From Gilliamella apicola (GTDB lineage: Bacteria > Pseudomonadota > Gammaproteobacteria > Enterobacterales > Orbaceae): 64,000 bases of DNA. The stretch spans positions 350,721 through 414,720 of the forward strand of contig NZ_QGLP01000005.1 in the NCBI RefSeq assembly GCF_003202915.1, in the 5' to 3' direction. Shown one piece after another: positions 1 through 8,097 of the stretch (the first letter of the stretch is position 1; each line of letters opens with the position of its first letter). The notes under the pieces are model-generated. The model was not told where the DNA came from. It did no database searches and saw only the letters and a program-made list of their open reading frames with translations. Position numbers and translations under genes: made by a program.

Positions 1-1537
1 AGTTTTTCGTTCTCAACTTCCCTGGTAGGGTAGGCAAGCATAAACCCCCCTCCCGAGTCAACGATAAAAGAATATTGGTTACTATTTGTCTTATCATTCG
101 CCCAATAGCGAACGTAGTTGAAGTTAGCATCAGGGTAATTGTACGGGGACGAGACCATATACCCCCATTCCGTGAAAAATCCTGCACCAATGTAACGACT
201 GTAAAAACTATCAGGTGACGAAGGCGTTGCCTCTACTAGACCGTTACAAGAGTCTTCTGTATTATTTCCCCGACAAGACGCATTAGTTAAATCGCTGACA
301 TTTGGGACACGGTATCCTCCAATCTTATTACACCAAGATGATAGACTAGAAAGGTTACTTGTATAATTACCACGATTAACAAACCACTGCTTTAACTTAA
401 ATCCATATTTGACGACAGCATTACCATGATTATCACGACCGACTAACTCAAATACTTGAGGTAAAGATAGTCTGTCGATTCTACCTGGATTATCTGATTG
501 CCATTGCGATTCTGTAGCAACAGGACCTGTTAGGGTGACTCGAACGCTGGTACTTGTTGAATTGGTCATCGTCGCCGTAATACCACCATGAGAAACCGAA
601 GCCCAAGATAAGGCCTGACTAATACCACCAATATATAAATCAAAATATAACTTATTAGCTCCAGTAGTCGGGAAGTTTAAACCATAAGACGATGGCGTAA
701 ATGACTGTGGTAGAAAACCCCAACTAGGTATCCAAACAGCAGTAGAAATAACCTCAAAAGAAGTTAAGTCAGGTCTTGCATAACAAATCCGCGTTTCCTC
801 CTTAGGATTAATATAATAAGTGGCATTACTTGCGCTAAAATGACTTTCATTCGGTACACCATAACGTGTTTTTAATGTACCATCAGTATTAGATAACGTT
901 AATTTATATGGCGCTCCTTTACAAATATTAAGCACTTCATTACGGGCAACAGTTCGCCCCCGTTTATCAACAATAGATAAATTTAAACTACCGGTAGCGG
1001 TGATACCATTAATCCCCTGACCATCGCCATCATCATCCCCCCAATAATTATAAGGTGTGCCAATAAGTGAACTTAATGCAATAGAATTAGTATCCGTTGG
1101 TATTAACATACCAATATCCGCAAAACTCTGACCAGCAACAGGTAAAACGATAGGATTGTCTCTTGAATTATTGGTTGTGGGAGTAAATGTTCTACCATCA
1201 GAAAGGGATATCCCAAGTAACGCTTCGGTATTTGTTACCCGGGTACGACCACCATCAAAGGTTAAATAAGGTGCTGAACCTTGAATAATATTGGTCGTTT
1301 TAGTGGTTAATGCATAATTAGAAAAAGAGATAGACTGTAAAACAACCACAGTTGATATGAAAACCATCTGCCGAGATAAAAAGGCTAAACTAAGAAATTT
1401 TGAAAAATTTTGCTGAAATTGCCGAAATAATAAACTGCAGTGAAATAATAAACGGTGTGGGCTAAACTTTAGAAAGGTGAAATTATAGGTTGGGCAGGTT
1501 GCGTGTTGCGTGTTGCGTGTTGAAAATTATAATCCAT
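1..1537 (-). CDS. Large secreted adhesin-like protein, 5' part only, apparently out of frame at a heptanucleotide repeat
   Basis: The reading frame runs off the left edge, so only the N-terminal ~500 residues are here. It is a clear paralogue of the protein at 11777-13324: shared stretches include PYLTFDGGRTR, the Asp-rich YNYWGDDDGDGQGING, TYYINPK, and QVFELVGRD followed by KQWFVNR. The best start is ATG at 1537, with AAGGA 8 bases upstream and an opening MDYNF that matches the paralogue's MNYNF. From that ATG the frame meets three copies of CAACACG (1502-1522) and then stops at 1469-1471; the adhesin frame begins one base out of phase. Downstream, the open frame continues uninterrupted, with an internal ATG at 1367 followed by a hydrophobic, signal-peptide-like segment. 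I suspect a DUF823-type adhesin but cannot confirm it. Its function as a surface or secreted adhesin is inferred from the signal segment and domain style. Confidence 0.6.
1498..1522. repeat. Heptanucleotide simple-sequence repeat (CAACACG on the minus strand, 3.6 copies)
   Basis: Three perfect 7-bp units plus four bases of a fourth lie at codons 6 to 14 after the ATG at 1537. Because 7 is not a multiple of 3, a change in unit number shifts the frame. Counting positions, a gain of one unit, or a loss of two, would join the ATG to the long adhesin frame; the present number leaves it out of frame. Confidence 0.85.
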
Positions 1538-2269
1538 ATCAGATATCCTTGTCAATCTAATTAAATGATTTATTTGAGATTTCAATCCTAATGGCATGAA
1601 ATTTATCCATCCGTATAAATATGCTATAAAAGTATAGTGATTGGAAAAAACCATGCAACTTTTTTGACGGTTTATTTGTTAACTTTTGTAAAGTTCAATG
1701 AAAAATTATAATTCAAAACCAACTTGTTAACGATAAAAACACCAACAAATTAAAAATTTGCTCCCTCAATTTTTAGCCCTATTTTGAGTTATTTTTACTA
1801 TTTCTTGGTATTTTTATCAATTAAGAACATTTTAATCATTGAGCATTTTAAGTTCAAAAACCCGCTCCGCACATTTGGGCTTATTTAGTATCGGATGTTT
1901 GTTATTTTTAGCGATTTTGTGACTATTTCTATATAACGTTTACGACCGAGTAAAGCGGATTTGCACGAATCCGCTTTACCAACACCCGCAGCGACTATGC
2001 AAGTGGTTACGATGTAACTAACTTCCGTCTTCGTTCGCTCTTAACGCATCGGCGGTGATTTGTTCCTGACAAAACACAGCCTTACCAAACATCCCTGTTT
2101 GCCATGCTAACCTCACTCAGTTGTCAGTACATTGCTAATGTCGCTAAATTAAATACACCATACTTATTTACCAAAATAAACTTTTATTATTGGAACTAGC
2201 TGATGTTATAACTAACGTTAGCGATTTATTGGATGGATTTTGGCTTTAAAATAACTATAATCCATTATT
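1538..2269. other. Intergenic stretch with a GC-richer hairpin element
   Basis: I see no credible gene here. A perfect 12-bp inverted repeat with a 6-base loop lies at 1950-1979 (arms GTAAAGCGGATT and its complement). It is followed by ~130 bp that is clearly richer in G+C than the flanks. Similar words in the same order (CTCCCTCAA, TTTTAG, CGAGTAAAG, a hairpin) recur around 15530-15650, so this may be a dispersed intergenic repeat. Confidence 0.5.
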
Positions 2270-2288
2270 GATAATGATAATTATTAAT
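2270..2288. promoter_or_regulatory. Candidate Fur box upstream of the MATE gene
   Basis: GATAATGATAATTATTAAT agrees with the classical 19-bp Fur consensus GATAATGATAATCATTATC at 16 of 19 positions. It lies 91 bp upstream of the MATE transporter start, where a repressor site would be expected. It suggests iron-repressed expression. The AT-rich background raises the chance of a false match. Confidence 0.5.
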
Positions 2289-2378
2289 GTTGATTTTTTT
2301 ATAAAACTTAATTTCATTTTTAGCAAATAAAGGCGTTATAATATACTAAATTTTCTAAATAAATTTTTAGGACTGAAA

Positions 2379-3791
2379 TTGGATTTTCAACTTGTTAGTC
2401 GATTGAAGAATCTTCAACTTTATAAAAAGCGACGTTCTAATAATGTGCTGTTTTGGCGCGAAATTTACCCTTTAGCAATGCCAATTTTAATTGAGAATTT
2501 ATCCGTCATTTTGATGGGTATTTTCAGTACGTTTTTAGTGAGTTGGATTGGTAAGGCCGAGATGGCAGCCGTCGGTTTGGCGGAAAGCTTTAATATGATT
2601 GTAATGTCATTTTTTATGGCTGTTGCGCTGGGAACGTCGGTGGTAGTAGCGTTCAGTTTGGGGCGACACAATCGTAAAAAAGCCGTGGTGGCAGCAAGGC
2701 AGTCGATTACGTTATTAGTTATAATTTCAATTTTACTGTTTTTGTTTGTTGAGTTTTCCGGATATTGGATTGTCGAAATTATTGCCGGTAAGGCCGATCC
2801 TGAAGTTAAGGAATTAACGCTCACCTTTCTAAGATTAACCGTTTTAGGTTACCCTGCCCTTGCCTTTATCTTAGTTGGTTGTGGTGCCTTGCGCGGCGCT
2901 GGTAATACTAAGTTACCAATGTATTTAAACATCATTATGAATATTTTGAATCTGTCGATTAGCTATGTTCTAATTTATGGCGCTTTTGGTTGGCATGGTC
3001 TTGGATTTATTGGGGCGGGTATTGGCTTAACGATGTCTCGCTATTGTGGGATGTTTTTTATTTTATTGGTGTTAACCATCAAACCAAGTCGAGCGTTATT
3101 TATTCCTTTCCGCAGTTACTTCCATGCGTTTAATGGCAAGATTTTAATCGATATTTTAGGAATCGGAATTCCGGCTAGTGTTGAATCGGTAATGTTTAAC
3201 ATTGGAAAATTGTTAACGCAAACTTTTGTTGCCGGTATGGGAACGTCAACGATTGCAGCTAATTTTATCGCATTCTCTATTGCTGGATTACTTAATTTGC
3301 CAGGCGGTACACTCGGTGCAACCTCTACTATTATTGTTGGTAAACGTATTGGTATGGGGCAAATCTATCAACCTACTAGGCAACTGAAGTTTATCTTTCA
3401 TTTAACCAGTTTGTTACTCTGTTTTTTAGCGTTTTTATCGATTCCATTTGCCGGGCTCTTAAGTTCACTGTATACCGATGATCAGGAAGTCATCGAGATT
3501 TCCAAACATTTGTTATGGTTTAATGCGTTGTTTACCCCTTTCTGGGCTTCCTCTTTTGTTTTGCCATATGGCTTTAAAGGTGCTAAAGATGCCAGTTATA
3601 CCATGTGGGTCGCCATCGGTAGTATGTGGATGTGTAGGATTGTAGTTGGCTATATTTTTGGCGTCTATTTTGGCTTTGGGGTGATTGGGGTTTGGTTTGG
3701 TATGTTCTTAGATTGGATCATTCGAAGCTTCTTCTTTTATCATCGACTTATTAGCGGTAAGTGGCTTTGGCGTCATCAAAAGCGGATTTGA
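2379..3791 (+). CDS. MATE-family efflux transporter
   Basis: This 470-residue integral membrane protein has about 12 hydrophobic segments in two similar halves, as in the MATE (multi-antimicrobial extrusion) family, whose members export organic cations or drugs using Na+ or H+ gradients. Length and the opening REIYPLAMPILIENLS fit the family. The start is a TTG at 2379 supported by AGGA at 2369-2372, six bases upstream; the next ATG would cut into the first membrane helix. A Fur-box-like site 90 bp upstream hints at iron-regulated expression, which would be compatible with export of a siderophore, heme or other iron-linked compound, but the substrate cannot be read from the sequence. The gene is monocistronic. 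Confidence 0.85.
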   Translation: MDFQLVSRLKNLQLYKKRRSNNVLFWREIYPLAMPILIENLSVILMGIFSTFLVSWIGKAEMAAVGLAESFNMIVMSFFMAVALGTSVVVAFSLGRHNRKKAVVAARQSITLLVIISILLFLFVEFSGYWIVEIIAGKADPEVKELTLTFLRLTVLGYPALAFILVGCGALRGAGNTKLPMYLNIIMNILNLSISYVLIYGAFGWHGLGFIGAGIGLTMSRYCGMFFILLVLTIKPSRALFIPFRSYFHAFNGKILIDILGIGIPASVESVMFNIGKLLTQTFVAGMGTSTIAANFIAFSIAGLLNLPGGTLGATSTIIVGKRIGMGQIYQPTRQLKFIFHLTSLLLCFLAFLSIPFAGLLSSLYTDDQEVIEISKHLLWFNALFTPFWASSFVLPYGFKGAKDASYTMWVAIGSMWMCRIVVGYIFGVYFGFGVIGVWFGMFLDWIIRSFFFYHRLISGKWLWRHQKRI

Positions 3792-3805
3792 GTTAAATTG
3801 AACAC

Positions 3806-3827
3806 TTGACTCTTAATCAAGAGGTCA
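3806..3827 (+). terminator. Weak hairpin after the MATE gene
   Basis: TTGAC-TCTT and AAGA-GGTCAA can pair around an AATC loop just after the stop codon. There is no clear T-run, so termination here is only tentative. Confidence 0.3.
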
Positions 3828-4025
3828 ATAAACCTGCAATTATTTCATCAGTAAATCCTTATCACACCATATCATTGCTAATGTTATGGTGCTAAAATAT
3901 TTATCGATAACTTTTAGGTTATTGTTACCTCAATCCTTAGCGCTTTATATTTAAAACGGTCTGTTAATTAACCTCTATGGTTGCCATCAGTTAACATTTT
4001 ATATAAGTATAATAAGGAGTCCTAA

Positions 4026-4697
4026 ATGAGAGTATCGTCAATTGCTATGCTAATCACCTTTGGATTAGCTAGCTCAACCGCTTTGGCACATAGTGCCGAC
4101 CAAATTATTATTCGCGGTGGTCCTGTCTATATTCATCCACAAGATAAAAGTGATCATGTTAAAGTTGGCGGTGCAAAGAGTGATCTTAAAGCTAAAGCCG
4201 ATAATGACACACAACTTGGACTTAATTTTCAATATATGATTACCGATAGTTTTGCTATTGAATTATTAGGCGCAACGCCTTTTAGTCATCAACTAAAACT
4301 AAGTGGCGGCAACTCAACTGGATTGGCTGATGCTCATTTAGGTAAGATTAAACATCTACCACCGACATTAAGTCCTCTTTGGTATCCTCTTGATAGTAGT
4401 TACGAGTTCCAACCTTATGTTGGTCTTGGCGTAAATTACACCTTCTTTTTTGATGAAAAACTTAGTGGCAAAGCTAAAAAAGCCGGTTTTCATGGTTTAG
4501 ATTTGGATAATTCTTGGGGTTGAACTGCACAAATGGGCGCTGATTACTCACTTGATTAAAATTGGTTGATTAATGCTCAGGTCCGTTATATCGATATTGA
4601 AACTAAAGCGAAAACGCATTTAGCTAATACTAAAGTCACAGCAAAATATGATCTTGACCCATGGGTGGTAATGTTTGGGGTTGGTTATAAGTTTTAA
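4026..4697 (+). pseudogene. ompW: OmpW-family outer membrane protein, broken by two in-frame stops
   Basis: The frame of 224 codons matches OmpW, a small eight-stranded outer membrane beta-barrel of about 210 residues that takes up or releases hydrophobic compounds. It has a signal peptide (cleavage near ALA-HS), the LGLNFQYMITDSFAIELL segment, YEFQPYVGLGVNYTFF, and the C-terminal YDLDPWVVMFGVGYKF ending in Phe as barrel proteins do. The frame is intact throughout, but TGA at 4521-4523 (after DNSWG) and TAA at 4557-4559 (before NWL) interrupt it, removing the last ~58 residues including several strands. No frameshift is present, so these look like two separate point mutations. The ATG is preceded by AAGGAG at 4014-4019. 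A product of 165 residues would not be expected to fold as a barrel. Confidence 0.85.
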
Positions 4698-4716
4698 TGG
4701 TACTAAAAACCTCTCC

Positions 4717-4770
4717 ACTGTGAAGTGAGCCCCAGTAATTGGTTGTCCAACTATTGGAGGTCACTTCAGT
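4717..4770. terminator. Long imperfect hairpin, terminator-like, possibly derived from insertion-sequence ends
   Basis: TGAAGTGA at 4721-4728 pairs with TCACTTCA at 4761-4768, and the interior (CCCCAGTAATTGG against CCAACTATTGGAGG) pairs imperfectly. GTTTTTATT follows, as in a rho-independent terminator. The arms also resemble the terminal repeats of IS3-type elements placed end to end. Confidence 0.5.
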
Positions 4771-4911
4771 TTTTATTATGTTATTTAATCTCTATCCACA
4801 ATAGAGTTATATTAACTAAATAATCCACAACAATTCACGGCAACTTGCCTATAAAAGCCTATCAAATATCATCTTATCATTCATTATGATGTCAAATAAG
4901 CCTTATAAATT

Positions 4912-4927
4912 TGTGATATCAATCACA
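4912..4927. promoter_or_regulatory. CRP (cAMP receptor protein) binding site
   Basis: TGTGA-N6-TCACA is a perfect match to both CRP half-sites with the correct spacing, flanked by AAAT and TTAA. It is 164 bp upstream of the xyloside transporter start, in the only intergenic region serving the two-gene operon, so glucose repression of that operon is the natural reading. Confidence 0.8.
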
Positions 4928-5090
4928 TTAACCATATAACGTAATTAAGGTAGGCAAAATCATAATACTGTTTTGAAAATGAATTTTATAAACTCTATTT
5001 ATTGTTATTTTCTTATAAGTTGTTAAGACAACTGATAATTAAATAATAACAGTTTTATCTACATCATATTTTGATAACTAAAAGGAGTTT

Positions 5091-6479
5091 ATGATGGATA
5101 ATAATAAAAAATTATCAGTCATGGAAAAAATCGGCTTTGGGATGGGGGATGCAGCCTGTGGTATTGTCTATTCCTCGGTGACGATGTTTTTGACCTATTT
5201 TTATACTGATATTTATGGCCTTTCTGCTGCTGCGGTTGGCATAATGTTCCTCGCTACGCGAATTTTTGATGCTATTATCGATCCGATTACAGGTATGGTT
5301 GCCGATCGTACTAAAACAAGATGGGGACGATTTAGACCATGGTTGATCTGGTTTGCCATTCCTTATGCTGTATTGGCTGTTATGACTTATACAACACCAG
5401 ATTTTGGTTATTCAGGTAAACTTTTATACGCATACGTTACTTATGCATTATTAATGCTTTGTTATACATTTATTAATATTCCTTATTGTGCTCTTGGTGG
5501 TGTTATTGCTCGTGATGAAAAAGATCGCCTATCTGCTCAATCCTATCGATTTACTATTGCATCAGCATCAGGACTAATGGTATCAATAGGTACATTATTC
5601 TTAGTCGATTGGTTAGGAAAAGAAAATAAGCAACTCGGATTTCAGTTAACCATGGCGGTTATGGGCGTTATTGCAATTGGTATGTTAGTGTTCTGTTTTG
5701 CAACCACTAAAGAAAGAGTAGTACCAATTGAAGATAAAAATGTCAGTGTTAAAAAAGATTTAAAATGCTTATTAGGCAATGATCAGTGGTGTATTGTTGC
5801 TCTTATTACCTTCTTTTCAAGTATGGCTGGCGTTATGCGTAGTTCAGCAACACTTTACTATGCAACTTACTTGATGATGGGTGGCGTTAGCTCAGCAGCA
5901 GGTACAGCGATGAAATCAGCCTTTGTGTCAACATCGGTGGTTGGTACTATATTAGGCGCGATGGCTGCTGGTTATTTTGCTAAACGTTTTACTGCTATTC
6001 AACTATTTAAAAATATTAATTTAACGTTATTTGTTATTGGCGTAGTAATGTTTTTTGTTCCACCTGTGTGGTTAGCGGTTATTTTCCCACTCTATTTTTT
6101 AATTGGTTTTTTCCATTCCATGTATCAACCATTCAAATGGAATATGATGGCCAATGCGGCTGATTATGGTGAATGGAAATTTGGACGCCGAGCAACTGGC
6201 CTATCTTTTTCAGGTAATTTATTTGCCTTAAAACTCGGCATGGCAATCGCTGGTGCTTTAGTCGGAATCTGTTTAGGTTTATTAGGTTATCAAGCAGGTG
6301 TAAATGAACAAACACCGTTAGCCACAATGGGCATTATTGGTCTTTTAACTATTGGACCAGCATTTTCCTATTTGTTACTTTGGTGGTTAATGCGTTTTTA
6401 TAAATTAGATGACAAAATGATGGAAAAAATTCAAAGTGATTTACTTGCTAGACAACAAAATAAAGATAGTCATGACTAA
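5091..6479 (+). CDS. GPH-family xyloside/oligosaccharide cation symporter (XynT/YagG-like)
   Basis: This 462-residue protein with about 12 membrane helices belongs to the glycoside-pentoside-hexuronide:cation symporter family. Diagnostic segments are KIGFGMGDAACG near the N terminus, the loop DPITGMVADRTKTRWGRFRPW (residues ~65-85), and YCALGGVIARDEKDR. It imports pentosides or short xylo-oligosaccharides with a cation. The start, ATGATGGAT, follows AAAGGAG at a normal distance. The GH43 xylosidase begins 44 bp downstream on the same strand, the same pairing as E. coli yagG-yagH, so xylosides are the likely cargo. The perfect CRP site upstream suggests expression when preferred sugars are absent. 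No local regulator gene is adjacent. Confidence 0.9.
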   Translation: MMDNNKKLSVMEKIGFGMGDAACGIVYSSVTMFLTYFYTDIYGLSAAAVGIMFLATRIFDAIIDPITGMVADRTKTRWGRFRPWLIWFAIPYAVLAVMTYTTPDFGYSGKLLYAYVTYALLMLCYTFINIPYCALGGVIARDEKDRLSAQSYRFTIASASGLMVSIGTLFLVDWLGKENKQLGFQLTMAVMGVIAIGMLVFCFATTKERVVPIEDKNVSVKKDLKCLLGNDQWCIVALITFFSSMAGVMRSSATLYYATYLMMGGVSSAAGTAMKSAFVSTSVVGTILGAMAAGYFAKRFTAIQLFKNINLTLFVIGVVMFFVPPVWLAVIFPLYFLIGFFHSMYQPFKWNMMANAADYGEWKFGRRATGLSFSGNLFALKLGMAIAGALVGICLGLLGYQAGVNEQTPLATMGIIGLLTIGPAFSYLLLWWLMRFYKLDDKMMEKIQSDLLARQQNKDSHD

Positions 6480-6523
6480 GATAGTATGTCGATAAGTAAT
6501 AGTTACAATTAAAGGTAAATTAT

Positions 6524-8044
6524 ATGAGTTTAGATTATTATCACAATCCTATAATCTGCGGTGATTATTCCGATCCGGATATTGTCAAAGTAAATGATGA
6601 TTTCTTTATGGTTTCATCTAGCTTTAACCATATGCCAGCATTACCGATCCTCCACTCTAAAGACTTGGTAAATTGGCAAATTATCAATCATGTTTTTGAT
6701 GCACTTGACTTACCCGGTTATGATGCAGTCCAACCCGGTAAAGGGGTTTGGGCGCCATCGATTCGCTATCATGATGAAAAACTTTGGGTGTTTTTTAGTA
6801 CTCCTGACGAAGGTATTTTTATGTCTAATACCTCTGATCCTTGGGGTAAATGGAGCAAACCGCACTGCTTACAACCAGCACTCGGTTGGATTGATCCTTG
6901 TCCATTTTGGGATGATGATGGTCGAGCATGGTTAGTACATGCTTTTGCGCAAAGTCGTTGTGGTGTAAAACATAAGTTGCAGCTGTTTGAAATGGCCAAC
7001 GATGGCTCAAAATTAATCGGCGAAGGTCAAATTATTTATGATGGCACTGCCGATTTACCGACACTTGAAGGACCAAAACTTTATAAGCGCAATGGTTGGT
7101 ATTACATTTTTGCACCAGCTGGCGGTGTTGAAAACGGTTGGCAATCGGTGTTACGTAGCCATGATTTAACGGGTCCTTGGACTGCACGCAATGTGCTATT
7201 TCAAGGTAATACGACAATTAACGGCCCGCATCAAGGAGGATGGATCGAATTGGACAACAATGAGTGCTGGTTTGTACACTTTCAAGATGCCCATTTATAT
7301 GGTCGTATTGTTCATTTACAGCCTATGTATTGGGGGGATGATGATTGGCCTCGCATTGGTGAGAGTATCAATAATGATTCCACTGGACAACCGGTATTAT
7401 CATATAAAAAACCAACTGTATTCCATCACTCAGAAGAGTATAAAATCCAAACCAGTGACGATTTCCAGCATGGTAAATTTGGTTTACAGTGGCAATGGCA
7501 GGCAAATCCTAATCCTGATTGGCTAATAGCAAGTGATCAAGGATTAACCTTAAGTTGTTATCCATTACCTATGCATAATAAACAGCGTACACTCTATTTT
7601 GCAGCTAACTTATTGCTGCAAAAATTTTCAGCATGGCAATTCACGGCGCAAACTCAACTTACATTGAACGCTAAGCAATCAGGTGATTTGGGCGGTTTAA
7701 TCGTTTATGGTGAACGTTATGCTGCGATTATGATCGGTTATGATAATGGCCAGTATAATTTGTATTATCGATATGGCTGGATGAAAGATTCAGGTCAAGT
7801 TGACGAATATCAACAAATTGTCGGTCAATTATCTTCACAGCATTGCCAACTTAAAGTCGAAGTTGGTTTGAATGGTATCTGTCAATTTTACTATAAAGAT
7901 CATAAGAAAGACTGGATGTTAATTAAACCTAGCTTCGCAGCTGGAAAAGGTAAATGGGTGGGGGCTAAAGTAGGAATTTTTGCCGCAACTGAAGCAGATA
8001 ATGCCATTGGTCATTGCCATTTTGATTACTTCAAGATTAGTTAA
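6524..8044 (+). CDS. xynB: Glycoside hydrolase family 43 beta-xylosidase
   Basis: This 506-residue cytoplasmic enzyme has no signal peptide and should split xylo-oligosaccharides imported by the upstream symporter. The N-terminal five-bladed propeller (about residues 5-300) carries the three GH43 acidic residues: Asp17 in SDPD (base), Asp124 in GWIDPCPF (pKa modulator) and Glu182 in LEGPKLY (acid). Residues ~325-505 form the C-terminal concanavalin-like beta-sandwich of the larger GH43 xylosidases, ending in GHCHFDYFKI. AAAGGT lies just upstream of the ATG. It is the second gene of the CRP-controlled operon and ends before a strong bidirectional terminator. Arabinofuranosidase side activity is common in this family and cannot be excluded. 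Confidence 0.9.
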   Translation: MSLDYYHNPIICGDYSDPDIVKVNDDFFMVSSSFNHMPALPILHSKDLVNWQIINHVFDALDLPGYDAVQPGKGVWAPSIRYHDEKLWVFFSTPDEGIFMSNTSDPWGKWSKPHCLQPALGWIDPCPFWDDDGRAWLVHAFAQSRCGVKHKLQLFEMANDGSKLIGEGQIIYDGTADLPTLEGPKLYKRNGWYYIFAPAGGVENGWQSVLRSHDLTGPWTARNVLFQGNTTINGPHQGGWIELDNNECWFVHFQDAHLYGRIVHLQPMYWGDDDWPRIGESINNDSTGQPVLSYKKPTVFHHSEEYKIQTSDDFQHGKFGLQWQWQANPNPDWLIASDQGLTLSCYPLPMHNKQRTLYFAANLLLQKFSAWQFTAQTQLTLNAKQSGDLGGLIVYGERYAAIMIGYDNGQYNLYYRYGWMKDSGQVDEYQQIVGQLSSQHCQLKVEVGLNGICQFYYKDHKKDWMLIKPSFAAGKGKWVGAKVGIFAATEADNAIGHCHFDYFKIS

Positions 8045-8058
8045 CGGTTTAATTAGAT

Positions 8059-8087
8059 AAAAAACCCTCTCATATGAGAGGGTTTTT
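8059..8087. terminator. Bidirectional rho-independent terminator between xynB and valS
   Basis: AAAACCCTCTCAT and ATGAGAGGGTTTT form a perfect long stem, with an A-run on one side and a T-run on the other. It sits between two convergent genes and serves both. Confidence 0.9.
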
Positions 8088-8097
8088 ATTCAAGTTG

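Noticed and set aside
1469..1654. A 61-codon frame on the minus strand as a gene in its own right
   Set aside because: Its end from ATG 1537 is the out-of-frame start of the adhesin gene; the upstream part has no site or family.
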